A DNA stretch of 20,236 bases from Candidatus Rokubacteria bacterium RIFCSPLOWO2_02_FULL_72_37 (GTDB lineage: Bacteria; Methylomirabilota; Methylomirabilia; Rokubacteriales; CSP1-6), in contig MGCE01000202.1 of assembly GCA_001790315.1 (NCBI GenBank), positions 1 through 20,236 of the forward strand, in the 5' to 3' direction. The notes below the pieces were generated by a model, which did no database searches, was not told where the DNA came from, and worked only from the letters and a program-made list of their open reading frames with translations. The first letter of the stretch is position 1, and every line of letters starts with the position of its first letter. This document shows positions 1-8,009 of this stretch, piece by piece. A program made the translations under genes and the position numbers.

Positions 1-1019
1 AAGATCTGCACGGCGTCGGTCGTGACCTTCATCGCCGCGTCCGCCGCCCAGCACTTCGCCATGGACGCCTCGTACGTGTTGCCGCGGATGCCGACGTCCA
101 CCTGGCGAGCGGCGTGATGGACCATCAGGCGCGCCGCGTGGACCTGCATGGCCATGTCGGCGAGCATGAACTGGATGCCCTGGAAGGCGGCGATGGCCTG
201 ACCGAACTGCTGTCGCTCCTTGGCGTAGCCGACGGCGGCGTCGAGCGCGGCCTGGCCGATGCCGACCGCCATCGCGCCCGTCGCCGGGCGCGTGATGTCG
301 AGCGTCTGCATCGCGATCTTGAAGCCCTCGCCCTCCGCGCCGAGCCGCTGCTCGACGGGCACCGCGCAGTCGGTGAAGTGGAGCGCCACGGTGGGCGAGG
401 CGCGGATGCCCATCTTCTTTTCCTTCTTGCCGATGGCGAAGCCGGGCGTGTCCTTGTCCACGAGGAAGGCGGTGATGCCCTTCGCGCGCTTCTTCGGGTC
501 CACGGTCGCGAACACGACGACGACGTCGGCGTGGTCGCCGTTGGTGCACCACTGCTTCGAGCCGTTCAGGATGTAGCGGTCGCCCTCGCGGACGGCGGTG
601 GTGCGGAGGCCCGCGGCGTCGGAGCCGGCGCCGGGCTCGGAGAGCGAGTACGCCGCGAACCGCTCCCCCGTCGCGAGGCGCGGGAGGTAGCGCTTCTTCT
701 GCTCGTCGCTGCCGGCCAACAAGATCGGCAGCCCGCCGAGCGGCTGGTCGAGGAACTGGGTGGCCGTCGCGGCGCACGCCCAGGCGATCTCCTCGGTCAC
801 GACCGAGAGCGCGAGGCAGCCCATGTCGGTGCCCCCCCACTCCTCGGGCACCCAGATGCCGAACAGGCCCGAATCGAGGATCGCCTTCATGGACTCCTCG
901 GGGTACTGCTCGGTCTCGTCGTAGTGGGCCGCGTGCGGGGCGATCCGCTCGCGCGCGATCTTTCGCGCGAGATCCCGGATGGCGCGCTGGTCGTCCGTCA
1001 GGTAGAAGAGGTCGTTCAT
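1..1019 (-). CDS. Acyl-CoA dehydrogenase 1 (3' part cut by window edge)
   Basis: A flavin enzyme that introduces an alpha,beta double bond into an acyl-CoA and passes electrons to ETF. I translated 339 residues from ATG 1019; the frame is still open at base 1. Visible family motifs are SEPGAGSD at residues 127-134 (FAD/substrate loop), KKMGIRAS at 201-208, and DITRPATG at 241-248 followed by GIGQAALD. The start is well supported: AAGGAG lies 6 bases upstream and overlaps the stop of the preceding CoA-transferase gene. Thr243 sits where MCAD-type enzymes have Thr and isovaleryl-CoA dehydrogenase has its catalytic Glu, so the base is expected in the missing C-terminal EGT motif. The lost part should be about 40-50 residues. 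Substrate chain length cannot be read from this fragment. It is last in the visible operon and may be followed by more genes off the window. Confidence 0.93.
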   Translation of the reverse strand, partial: MNDLFYLTDDQRAIRDLARKIARERIAPHAAHYDETEQYPEESMKAILDSGLFGIWVPEEWGGTDMGCLALSVVTEEIAWACAATATQFLDQPLGGLPILLAGSDEQKKRYLPRLATGERFAAYSLSEPGAGSDAAGLRTTAVREGDRYILNGSKQWCTNGDHADVVVVFATVDPKKRAKGITAFLVDKDTPGFAIGKKEKKMGIRASPTVALHFTDCAVPVEQRLGAEGEGFKIAMQTLDITRPATGAMAVGIGQAALDAAVGYAKERQQFGQAIAAFQGIQFMLADMAMQVHAARLMVHHAARQVDVGIRGNTYEASMAKCWAADAAMKVTTDAVQI

Positions 1020-1025
1020 GCCCGT

Positions 1026-1031
1026 CTCCTT
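1026..1031 (-). promoter_or_regulatory. Ribosome binding site of acyl-CoA dehydrogenase 1
   Basis: AAGGAG on the minus strand, 6 bases before ATG 1019. It begins inside the TGA stop of the upstream CoA-transferase gene, which ties the two genes into one transcript and fixes the dehydrogenase start. Confidence 0.7.
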
Positions 1032-2206
1032 CAGATGATGCCGCGTGCCCGCAGCTCCGCGAGCCGCTCCGGGGCGTAGCCGAGCACACCCCCGTAGATC
1101 TTCTCATTGTGCTCACCGAGGCGGGGCGGAAAGCCGAGCGGGGGCGGGTCGCCCGCGGGCGGCGCGGGCAGCACGATCTCCAGGCCCGTGCGCGGGTCGC
1201 GGACGCGCGCGAGGGTCGGCGCCACCAGCGGGTCCGCGACGACGTCGGCGAGCGTCGCCACGCGCGCGACGGGCACGCCGGCCTCGCGCAAGAGCACGAG
1301 CGCCTCGTCGGTGGCGAGGCGCCGGAAGGCCGCGCCGACCTCGCGGTGCAGGCGCGCCGTATCGGCGATCCGCCCGGCGTTGGTCGCGTACGCGGGCCGG
1401 TCCACGCCGGCGAGCGCCGGCAGGCGCGCCAGGGCCGCCCACTGCGCGTCGTTGCCGACCGCCACGTAGACCCAGCCGTCGCGCGTCGCGAAGACGGAGA
1501 CCGGCGCGAAGAACCGGTGGGTGTTGCCGCGCCGCGTGACGCGCTCGCCGAGACTTCCGCCGAGCGCCAGCGGCGCGGTCATCCACGACACCGCGCTTCG
1601 CAGCATCGAGACGTCGATCCGCGCCCCCCCGCCCCCGCGCGCGCGCCGGTAGAGCGCCTTCAGCAGCTCGCCGTAGCCGTGCTCGGCGGCGCCGAGGTCC
1701 ACCATGGGCAACCCGAACACGGTCGGCGGGCCGTCGGGCTCGCCGGTCAGCTCCATGAAGCCCGCGCGCGCCTGGAGGATCGGGTCGTACGCGGCCTCGT
1801 CGTGCGCGGGGCCGAAGCCGCTGACGCCGAGCCAGATCAGCCCGGGCGCCACGGCCGCGAGCGTCGGATAGTCGATCCCGAGCCGCGCGTAGCTGCGCGC
1901 CCGCTGGTTCGTGGCGAAGACGTCCACGCGAAGGGCGCGGAGCAGTTCCCGCAGCAGCGCGCGGCCCTCGGGCTCCGCGAGGTTCAGCGTGATGGCCTCC
2001 TTGCCGCAGTTGTTCGGCAGGAAGTAGCTCCGCATCGCGGGCTCGCCGAGGACGTCGCGCCCGACGAAGCGGTTCGGGTCCGGGTGCGCGGCGTTCTCGA
2101 TGCGGAGCACCCGCGCGCCGTCGCACGCGAGCCGGTAGGTGAGGAACGGCAGGACCGTGGCCTGCTCGAGCGAGAGGACGGTGAGGCCGTCGAGGGCGCG
2201 GCTCAT
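1031..2206 (-). CDS. CaiB/BaiF family (family III) CoA-transferase 1
   Basis: Expected to move CoA from one acyl-CoA to a free carboxylate, or within one molecule, through an aspartyl-CoA anhydride. The product has 391 residues, the normal family length. The likely catalytic Asp is Asp170 in GLPMVDLGAA (165-174), matching Asp169 of formyl-CoA transferase. The N-terminus reads LSLEQATVLPFLTYRLA rather than the usual 'DLSR.LAGP' version, and so resembles the mesaconyl- and itaconyl-CoA transferase branch; that sub-assignment is inference. The C-terminus carries PPRLGEHNEKIYG, typical of the family. ATG 2206 overlaps the stop of the PaaK-like ligase gene as ATGA, so translation is probably coupled. 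A second, clearly different family III transferase is encoded at 9609-10802. Donor and acceptor are unknown. Confidence 0.92.
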   Translation of the reverse strand: MSRALDGLTVLSLEQATVLPFLTYRLACDGARVLRIENAAHPDPNRFVGRDVLGEPAMRSYFLPNNCGKEAITLNLAEPEGRALLRELLRALRVDVFATNQRARSYARLGIDYPTLAAVAPGLIWLGVSGFGPAHDEAAYDPILQARAGFMELTGEPDGPPTVFGLPMVDLGAAEHGYGELLKALYRRARGGGGARIDVSMLRSAVSWMTAPLALGGSLGERVTRRGNTHRFFAPVSVFATRDGWVYVAVGNDAQWAALARLPALAGVDRPAYATNAGRIADTARLHREVGAAFRRLATDEALVLLREAGVPVARVATLADVVADPLVAPTLARVRDPRTGLEIVLPAPPAGDPPPLGFPPRLGEHNEKIYGGVLGYAPERLAELRARGII

Positions 2207-3474
2207 CTCGTCGCGCGGCGGTCCAGGACGCGCACGGCCTTGCCCACAGGCCGCTCGATCGCGCCGAGCGCGCAGAGGCGCACCTCGGGCGAGAGCGCCA
2301 GCAGGTCGTGCAGCTCGCGCTTGACGCGCGCGGCCACGGCCGGGTCGCAGCCGGGCTCGGTCTCCAGGTGGATGGTCATGCGCTCGCCGCCGCCCTCGGA
2401 ATCGAGCACGATCTGGTACTCGTGGCTCACGCCCGGCTGCCGCAGCAGCACGGTCTCGACCTGGCGCGGGTAGAAGTTGACGCCCTTGAAGATCACCATG
2501 TCGTCGGTGCGCCCGCGCAGGCGGTCCACGCGCAGCGCCGTGCGCCCGCAGTCGCAGCGGGCGCGCGAGAGGACGCGCGTGAGGTCGTGGGTGCGGTACC
2601 GCACGAGCGGTAGCCCCGCGCGCGTGAGCGTCGAGACCACCAGCTCGCCCTCGGCGCCGTCGGGCAAGGTCGCGCCCGTCGTCGGGTCCACGATCTCGAC
2701 GTGGTAGTGATCCTCCCAGACGTGGATCCCGGCGCGCGCCGCGCAGTCGATGCCCAGGCCCGGGCCGCCGGTCTCCGTCATGCCGATGATGTCGAACGCG
2801 CGGATCCGGAGGTCACGCTCGATGCGCGCGCGCAGCTCGTCCGACCACATCTCCGACCCGAAGATCCCGACGCGGAGGGCGAGCGTCGAGAGGTCGAAGC
2901 GCTCCTCGCGCGCCACCTCGAGCAGGCGCAGCGGATACGTCGCGATCGCGGTCACGACCGTCGCGCGCAGGTCGCGCATGAGCTTGAGCTGGAGCGCGGT
3001 GCGGCCGGCGCCCGTCGGGATCACCATCGCGCCGAGCCGCTCGGCGCCGTAGTGGAAACCGAAACCGCCGGTGAAGAGCCCGAAGGAGGGCGTGATCTGG
3101 ATCACGTCGCCCGGGCCCACGGCGGCGGCGACGTAGCAGCGCGCCATCACCTCGGCCCACTGCTCGACGTCCGCGGCCGTGTACGGGTTGAGGATCGGGT
3201 TGCCGGTCGTGCCGCTCGACATGTGGATGCGGCGGTAGCCGTCCTCGCGCCCGCACGCCAGGCCGAACGGGTAGGCGTCGCGCAGGTCCGCCTTGGTGAG
3301 GAACGGCAGGCGCCGCCAGTCCTCGAGCCGCGCCAGGTCCTCCGGTCGGGCGCCGCCGAGGCGCCGCGCGTGGGCGGGTGCGCGCGCGAGCCGGCGGAGC
3401 GTCGCGCGCATCCGCTCGAGGACGAGCCGCTCGAGGGACTCGCGCGCGAGCGCCTCGAGCTCCGGCTGGAACAT
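2203..3474 (-). CDS. PaaK-like (phenylacetate-CoA ligase family) adenylate-forming enzyme
   Basis: Activates a carboxylic acid with ATP to an acyl-adenylate and then to a CoA thioester. From ATG 3474 it has 423 residues, a normal length. Motifs in order: SSGTTGNP at 86-93 (phosphate loop), MTETGGPG at 232-239, RTHDL at 294-298, a CDCGR segment at 307-311 typical of PaaK relatives, GRTDDM at 321-326 and a C-terminal GKAVRV whose Lys412 fits the catalytic lysine. I prefer ATG 3474 because the family homology begins MFQPELEALARE. An in-frame GTG at 3492 would add six residues and is not excluded, since neither start has a clear Shine-Dalgarno. It is the first gene after the only gap of any size and overlaps CoA-transferase 1 by ATGA. 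Phenylacetate itself is not implied, as no paa epoxidase genes are here; an aromatic or other small acid is possible. Confidence 0.92.
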   Translation of the reverse strand: MFQPELEALARESLERLVLERMRATLRRLARAPAHARRLGGARPEDLARLEDWRRLPFLTKADLRDAYPFGLACGREDGYRRIHMSSGTTGNPILNPYTAADVEQWAEVMARCYVAAAVGPGDVIQITPSFGLFTGGFGFHYGAERLGAMVIPTGAGRTALQLKLMRDLRATVVTAIATYPLRLLEVAREERFDLSTLALRVGIFGSEMWSDELRARIERDLRIRAFDIIGMTETGGPGLGIDCAARAGIHVWEDHYHVEIVDPTTGATLPDGAEGELVVSTLTRAGLPLVRYRTHDLTRVLSRARCDCGRTALRVDRLRGRTDDMVIFKGVNFYPRQVETVLLRQPGVSHEYQIVLDSEGGGERMTIHLETEPGCDPAVAARVKRELHDLLALSPEVRLCALGAIERPVGKAVRVLDRRATR

Positions 3475-3534
3475 CGGGACGGGAGCGCCCACGAGCGGGC
3501 AGTGTAGCGTGCGGGGTCGGGCGGCGGCAATGCG
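3475..3534 (-). promoter_or_regulatory. 60-base gap with a weak sigma70-like promoter candidate
   Basis: This is the longest non-coding gap in the window, between the livF stop and the PaaK-like ligase ATG. On the minus strand TTGCCG (3530-3525) and TACACT (3506-3501) are separated by 18 bases, a weak match to -35 and -10 boxes. Initiation would fall near 3494, giving a leader of about 20 bases to ATG 3474. I see no stable hairpin followed by a T-run, so no intrinsic terminator for livF. In DNA this GC-rich such a match can be chance. Confidence 0.2.
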
Positions 3535-4266
3535 TCAGCGGGGGGCGGCGTTCCTTCCGAACCCCAGGTAGGCGATGCGCACCCGCGGATCGTCGGCCAG
3601 CGCGGCACTCGCCCCGGCGACCGCCACGCGGCCGGTCTCGAGGACGTACGCGCGCGCCGCCAGCCGGAGTGCGCGGCGCGCGTTCTGCTCGACCAGCAGC
3701 ACCGCGACCCCGCTCTCGTTGATGCGCCGGATCGTGCGGAAGATCTCGGCGGCGAGCATCGGCGCCAGGCCGAGCGAGGGCTCGTCGAGCAGCAAGAGCC
3801 TCGGCCGCGCCATCAGCGCCCGGCCGATCGCGAGCATCTGCTGCTCGCCCCCCGAGAGCGTGCCGGCGAGTTGACCGCCGCGCTCGCGAAGCACCGGGAA
3901 CAGCTCGAACGCGCGGTCGACGCGCGCGGCGACGTCGCGCCGCGCCACGGTGTGCCCGCCGACCAGCAGGTTCTCGAGCACGGTGAACTCCGGGAAGATC
4001 TCGCGCCCCTCGGGCACGTGCGTGATGCCGGCCGCGACGATCGCGTCCGCCGGCGCCTGCGTGATGTCCCGCCCCTCGTACACGACCCGGCCCCGCACGG
4101 GGCGGACGAGCCCGGAGATCGCGCGGAGCGTCGTGGACTTGCCGCTGCCGTTGGCGCCGAGGAGCGTGACGATCTCGCCCCGTTCGACCGTGAGCGAGAC
4201 GCCGTCGAGCGCCAGGCGCTGGCCGTAGTGGACGGCGACGTCCTCGAGCGTGAGCGTCGGGCTCAC
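3535..4266 (-). CDS. livF: LIV-type ABC transporter ATP-binding protein LivF
   Basis: One of two ATPase subunits powering uptake of branched-chain amino acids or other small amides and carboxylates. It has 243 residues. Motifs: Walker A GANGSGKST at 37-45, the LivF-typical VPEGREIFPEFTVLENL at 84-100, signature LSGGEQQ at 137-143, Walker B LLLLDEP at 157-163, and VEQNA at 192-196, where LivF proteins carry Gln instead of the switch His. The start is GTG 4266, overlapping the livG stop as GTGA; the family homology begins a few residues later, and AGGAGG lies just upstream, though very close. The longer open frame upstream of this start is only a shadow of livG. It is the last gene of the transporter block and is followed by the 60-base gap. 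Confidence 0.95.
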   Translation of the reverse strand: MSPTLTLEDVAVHYGQRLALDGVSLTVERGEIVTLLGANGSGKSTTLRAISGLVRPVRGRVVYEGRDITQAPADAIVAAGITHVPEGREIFPEFTVLENLLVGGHTVARRDVAARVDRAFELFPVLRERGGQLAGTLSGGEQQMLAIGRALMARPRLLLLDEPSLGLAPMLAAEIFRTIRRINESGVAVLLVEQNARRALRLAARAYVLETGRVAVAGASAALADDPRVRIAYLGFGRNAAPR

Positions 4267-5024
4267 GCCTCCTCGCTCCCGAGGTACGCCTCGATGACGG
4301 CCGGGTCGGCGGCGATCTCGCGGGGCGAGCCCGACGAGATCTTGCGGCCGTAGTTCAGGACGACGACGCGGTCCGAGATCCCCATCACGAGCTCCATGTC
4401 GTGCTCGACCACCAGGACCGTGAGCCCCTCCGCATCGCGAAGGCCGCGGATCAGCTCCATGAGCGTTTGCGTCTCGGTCGGGTTGAGCCCGCCCGCCGGC
4501 TCGTCGAGGAGCAGGAGCTTCGGCTCGGCGGCGAGCGCGCGGGCGATCTCGAGGCGCTTCTGGGCGCCGAGCGGCAGGCTCCCCGCCTGGACGCCGGCGG
4601 CGTCGGCGAGGCCGACACGCGCGAGCAGCGCGCGGGCCCCCGCGCGGGCCGCCGCCTCCTCGCGCCACACCGCGGGAAGCCCGAGCGCGCCGCGGAGGAA
4701 GCCGGCGCGCAGGAGCGCGTGCCGCCCGATCAGAACGTTGTCGAGCGTCGTCAGCTGGCGGAAGACCTCCGTGTTCTGGAACGTGCGGGCGATGCCCCGC
4801 CGGGCGATCCGGTGCGGCGCGAGCGCGAGCAGGTCCTCGCCGCGGAAGCGGACCCGCCCGGCGGAAGGCCGGTAGAGGCCGGTGACGATGTTGAAGACGG
4901 TGGACTTCCCCGCCCCGTTGGGGCCGATCAGCGCGAAGATCTCCCGCTCGGCCACCTCGAAGCTCAGCGCGCCGAGCGCCGCGAGTCCGCCGAAGCTGAT
5001 CGAGAGATCCTCGACGCTGAGCAC
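4263..5024 (-). CDS. livG: LIV-type ABC transporter ATP-binding protein LivG
   Basis: The second cytoplasmic ATPase of the transporter, expected to pair with LivF on the LivH/LivM permease. It has 253 residues. Motifs: Walker A GPNGAGKST at 34-42, Q-loop TFQNTEVF at 81-88 (Gln83), a degenerate signature LPLGAQKRLEIARAL at 150-164 as usual for LivG, Walker B LLLLDEP at 170-176 and the switch His208 in VVEHDM. The start codon is GTG 5024, six bases after the substrate-binding protein stop. GGAG within the end of that gene lies about 9 bases upstream and serves as Shine-Dalgarno. The stop overlaps the livF GTG. Confidence 0.95.
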   Translation of the reverse strand: MLSVEDLSISFGGLAALGALSFEVAEREIFALIGPNGAGKSTVFNIVTGLYRPSAGRVRFRGEDLLALAPHRIARRGIARTFQNTEVFRQLTTLDNVLIGRHALLRAGFLRGALGLPAVWREEAAARAGARALLARVGLADAAGVQAGSLPLGAQKRLEIARALAAEPKLLLLDEPAGGLNPTETQTLMELIRGLRDAEGLTVLVVEHDMELVMGISDRVVVLNYGRKISSGSPREIAADPAVIEAYLGSEEA

Positions 5025-5030
5025 CCGCGC

Positions 5031-6194
5031 CTACTCCGACTTGAGCCAGTCCGTGACCTGCGTGAAGCGGCCCTTCTCGACGCGCACCCAGAACCCCTGT
5101 TTCTGGGTCTCGTGGTCCGGCGCCATGGTGAGCGGCGGCAGGATGCCGCTGTCGAAGCCCTTGAGCCCCTCGAGCGACGCGATCAGCGAGTCGCGGGTGA
5201 GGGTGCGCCCGGCGCGCTGCGCCGCTGCGGTGAACAGGATGCCGGCGAAGTAACCCGCGATCGAGTACCGGTTGGGCTCGTTCTTCGGGAAGTACTTCGC
5301 CATGTGCTCCCGATAGCGCTTGACGCCCGGCAGGTCGGACGTCACCGGATCGGGCCACAGCGAGAGCCCCTCGACGCCCTCGGCCGCGTCGCCGGCGAGC
5401 GCGAGATAGCGCTCGTCCGTGAGCGGGCCGGTGGAGACCATCAGCACGTCCTTCCAGCCGATCTTCTGCCGCTCCTTGAGCGCCTGCGCCGCCGGCCCGG
5501 GGACGAGCACCAGGAACAGCACCTCGGGCTTCGCGGCCTGCAGCTTGGCGATCTGGGCGCTCACGTCGGTCACGCCGCGCTTGACCGACTCGGCCGCGAG
5601 CAGTGCGAGGCCGTGCCGGCCGAGGTCCTTCTCGAAGGCGGTGAGGAACGACTTGCCGTACTCGTCGTCCTGGTAGATCGCGGCGAACCGCTTGTGCTTC
5701 CGCTGGCCCGCCAGGTGATCCACCATCATCCGCGAGGACCGATCGCTGACCGTCATGCCCTGGAACACGTACTTCTTGCCGCGCGTGACCGGCGAGCTCT
5801 GGTACGGGAACAGCATCGGCACGCGCTGCGTCTCGACGTAGCCGAGCGTCGCGACCACGGGCGGCGAGCCCTGCGGGACGATCAGCGCGAACACGCGATC
5901 CTGCTCGACGAGCTTGCGCGTGTTGGCGACGGCCTCCTGGGGCTTGTAGCCGTCGTCGTAGTAGATCGTGCGTACCTTCCGTCCGTGGATGCCCCCGCCG
6001 TCGTTGACGACCCGGAAGTAGAGGTCCACGCCGAACTTGGTCATCTGCTCGCCCGTGAAGGCGAGCGGTCCCGAGAACGAGTTCGAGCCGCCGAGCAGGA
6101 TCTCGACGTCCGTCACGCCGGGCGTCTGCGCGTCGACGGGCGACACCCCGAGTACGGCCAGGAGTGCCAGGACGGTCGTCAGCAACGTGCGCAT
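5031..6194 (-). CDS. LivK-like periplasmic substrate-binding protein (type 1 fold)
   Basis: Captures the transported ligand in the periplasm and delivers it to LivHM. The 387 residues begin with an export signal: MRTLLTTV, a hydrophobic stretch, and VDA followed by Gln at 20-23, giving probable signal peptidase I cleavage after Ala22. The mature part follows the Leu/Ile/Val-binding family pattern: GGSNSFSGPLAFTG, VNDGGGIHGRKV, YDDGYKPQEAVANTRKLV, and the mid-region IYQDDEYGKSF. The ligand cannot be deduced; many members of this branch bind aromatic acids, amides or short-chain acids rather than leucine. ATG 6194 has AGGAGG 9 bases upstream, overlapping the livM stop. This gene sits between the permease and ATPase genes, so the cassette order is H-M-K-G-F. 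Confidence 0.93.
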   Translation of the reverse strand: MRTLLTTVLALLAVLGVSPVDAQTPGVTDVEILLGGSNSFSGPLAFTGEQMTKFGVDLYFRVVNDGGGIHGRKVRTIYYDDGYKPQEAVANTRKLVEQDRVFALIVPQGSPPVVATLGYVETQRVPMLFPYQSSPVTRGKKYVFQGMTVSDRSSRMMVDHLAGQRKHKRFAAIYQDDEYGKSFLTAFEKDLGRHGLALLAAESVKRGVTDVSAQIAKLQAAKPEVLFLVLVPGPAAQALKERQKIGWKDVLMVSTGPLTDERYLALAGDAAEGVEGLSLWPDPVTSDLPGVKRYREHMAKYFPKNEPNRYSIAGYFAGILFTAAAQRAGRTLTRDSLIASLEGLKGFDSGILPPLTMAPDHETQKQGFWVRVEKGRFTQVTDWLKSE

Positions 6195-6203
6195 GGGCCT
6201 CTT

Positions 6204-6209
6204 CCTCCT
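6204..6209 (-). promoter_or_regulatory. Ribosome binding site of the substrate-binding protein gene
   Basis: AGGAGG on the minus strand, 9 bases before ATG 6194 and overlapping the TAG stop of livM (6208-6210). It is among the strongest Shine-Dalgarno matches in the transporter block, as expected for a binding protein made in excess over the membrane subunits. Confidence 0.65.
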
Positions 6210-7131
6210 ATTGGGCCTGCTGCGTCCACTTCGGCATCCGGCTCGCGATCCCGCCGGGCATGAAGAGCATGCAGCCGATCAGGATCAGGCCGAACAGCAG
6301 CGGCCGGTAGTTCTGGAACGCCGCGAGCCAGTCGTACAGCAGCGTGATCACGGCGGCGCCCACGACGGACCCCGGGATCGAGCCGAGCCCCCCGATGATG
6401 ATCATCGCGACGAAGTCCACCGACAGGAACACGTCGAACGCGTCGGGCGAGATGAAGCCGACGACGAACGCGAACAGTCCACCGGCGACGCCCGTGTAGA
6501 AGGCCGACACCGCGAACGCGAGCGTCCTGTACGCCGCCAGGTGGACGCCGCTGGCCTGCGCCGCGATCTCGCTCTCGCGGATCGCCAGCAGCGCCCGGCC
6601 GGTCCGCGTGCGCGTGATGTTGACCGCCGCGGCCACCATCAGCGCGCCGACCCCGAGCACGAGATAGTACTTCGCCGCGTCGCTCGCGAGCGCGAGCGGC
6701 CCGAGGTGCGCGGTCGGCACCGCGACGCCGTCGTTGCCGCGCGTGAGCCAGTCGAGGTTCTGGATCGCCTCGACCACGACGAACCCGAAGGCGAGCGTGG
6801 CCATCGCGAGGTACAGGCCCTCGAGGCGCAGGCACGGGATGCCGAGGGCCAGGCCCACGAGCGCGGTCGCCAGCCCCGCCAGCACGAGCGTCGCCACCAC
6901 CGGCACGCCCGGCGCCCGGAGCGTCAGGACCGCGGCCACGTACGCCCCGACGGCAAAGAAGCCCGCGTGGCCGAACGAGAGCTGGTTGGTGTAGCCGGAC
7001 AGCAGGTTGAGCCCGATCGCGACGATTGCGTTGACCACGACGAGGCTCGTCAGGAAGACGAAGTAGCGCGGCACCAGGAACGGCCACAGGAGCAGGAGCG
7101 CGGAGCCCGCGCCCAGCGCCGCCCGGCGCAT
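6208..7131 (-). CDS. livM: LIV-type ABC transporter permease LivM
   Basis: Inner-membrane subunit forming the translocation path with LivH. It has 307 residues with many hydrophobic segments, the first around 10-45. Family markers are LNLLSGYTNQLSFGHAGFFA at 41-60 and the ATPase-contacting loop TRTGRALLAIRESEIAAQAS, then the C-terminal GGLGSIPGSVVGA and LFMPGGIASRMPKW. The start is ATG 7131, which shares its last-read base with the livH TGA (a TGATG junction). The longer upstream open frame overlaps livH and the V4R gene and is not real coding. Confidence 0.95.
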   Translation of the reverse strand: MRRAALGAGSALLLLWPFLVPRYFVFLTSLVVVNAIVAIGLNLLSGYTNQLSFGHAGFFAVGAYVAAVLTLRAPGVPVVATLVLAGLATALVGLALGIPCLRLEGLYLAMATLAFGFVVVEAIQNLDWLTRGNDGVAVPTAHLGPLALASDAAKYYLVLGVGALMVAAAVNITRTRTGRALLAIRESEIAAQASGVHLAAYRTLAFAVSAFYTGVAGGLFAFVVGFISPDAFDVFLSVDFVAMIIIGGLGSIPGSVVGAAVITLLYDWLAAFQNYRPLLFGLILIGCMLFMPGGIASRMPKWTQQAQ

Positions 7132-8009
7132 CAGACCTTCCGCTGCCGGACCCGCCCGAGCATCCCGCTCGGCCGGAGCACGAGGATCGCGATCATCAGG
7201 AGGAACGGCACCGAGTGCTTGATGCCGGCCGGCAACCAGAGCGGCGCCAGGTTCTCGAGCACGCCCAGCAGCATTCCGCCGACGACGGCGCCCGGCAGGG
7301 ACCCGAAGCCGCCCAGCACCGCCGCCGTGAAGCCGTTGATCGCGACGAGTCCCATCTTGGAGGAGAGGAAGATGACCGGGGCGATCAGCACGCCCGCGAT
7401 CGCGCCGACGACCGCGGCGAGCACCCACGACGCCGAGTACACGCGCTCGACGCTGACCCCCATGAGCCGGGCGGCGCGCTGGTTCTGCGCCACCGCGCGC
7501 ATCGCGCGGCCGAGTCGCGTCCAGCGGAAGAGCGCCGCGAGCGCCAGCATGAGCCCGAGCGAGCCGCCGATGATGCCGAGCGACACGGGGGCCACGCGCA
7601 CCGGGCCCAGCACGACCGGCCGCCCGCCGAAGAAGGACGGGAACGGGAACTCGTCGTGGGTCCACACGAGGCCGGCTGCCGCGCGGAGCACCAGCGAGAG
7701 CCCGAGCGTGATGATCAGCACGTCGAAGTGCGTCGCCGCGATCGCATGGCGGATGATCAGCCGCTCCACGAGCCAGCCGAGGCCGGCCGCGGCGGCGACC
7801 GCGACCACGAGCACCAGCGGCAACGGGAGCCGCAACGCCGCGTGGGCGCTCCAGCCCACGAACGTGGAGATCATCAGCATCTCGCCCTGGGCGAAGTTGA
7901 GCGTGCGCGTCGCGTTGTAGATGATGACGAGGCTGATCGCCACCAGCGCGTAGATCGAGCCGGTGGCGAGCCCGCTGACGACCACGTGGACCAGCGCCGT
8001 CGTCGTCAC
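7131..8009 (-). CDS. livH: LIV-type ABC transporter permease LivH
   Basis: Inner-membrane permease partner of LivM. It has 292 residues with alternating hydrophobic segments. Family markers: GLATGSIYALVAISLVIIYN at 13-32 followed by TRTLNFAQGE, the cytoplasmic coupling loop TRLGRAMRAVAQNQRAARLM, and GGFGSLPGAVVGG near the C-terminus. The start is GTG 8009, overlapping the stop of the V4R gene as GTGA. Homology to LivH begins within the first ten residues, so the apparently longer open frame upstream is a shadow of the V4R gene. The coupling ties transporter expression to the V4R protein. Confidence 0.94.
   Translation of the reverse strand: MTTTALVHVVVSGLATGSIYALVAISLVIIYNATRTLNFAQGEMLMISTFVGWSAHAALRLPLPLVLVVAVAAAAGLGWLVERLIIRHAIAATHFDVLIITLGLSLVLRAAAGLVWTHDEFPFPSFFGGRPVVLGPVRVAPVSLGIIGGSLGLMLALAALFRWTRLGRAMRAVAQNQRAARLMGVSVERVYSASWVLAAVVGAIAGVLIAPVIFLSSKMGLVAINGFTAAVLGGFGSLPGAVVGGMLLGVLENLAPLWLPAGIKHSVPFLLMIAILVLRPSGMLGRVRQRKV

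Noticed and set aside
2203..3474. Assignment as phenylacetate-CoA ligase of the classical paa pathway
   Set aside because: No paaABCDE, paaG, paaZ or related genes are in the window, so only the enzyme family is claimed and not the substrate.
3475..3492. GTG 3492 as the ligase start
   Set aside because: It adds six residues outside the family homology, and no Shine-Dalgarno favours it. ATG 3474 is preferred, though the GTG is not excluded.
3485..3502. Short GCCC/GGGC inverted repeat in the 60-base gap as a terminator
   Set aside because: The stem is only four base pairs and no T-run follows on the minus strand; such matches are common by chance in this GC-rich DNA.
4267..5358. N-terminal extension of the livF frame to 5358
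   Set aside because: The extension overlaps livG and the substrate-binding protein gene in another frame, shows no ABC motif, and LivF homology begins at GTG 4266.
4401..6263. Long plus-strand open frame of 620 codons, with similar long plus-strand frames at 1109-2473, 6037-7920, 11099-13123, 13351-15189 and 15526-17271
   Set aside because: They lie antisense to well-recognised minus-strand genes. Their products are Arg/Glu/His/Asp-rich low-complexity strings without any family motif. Such frames are expected opposite genes with high third-position GC.
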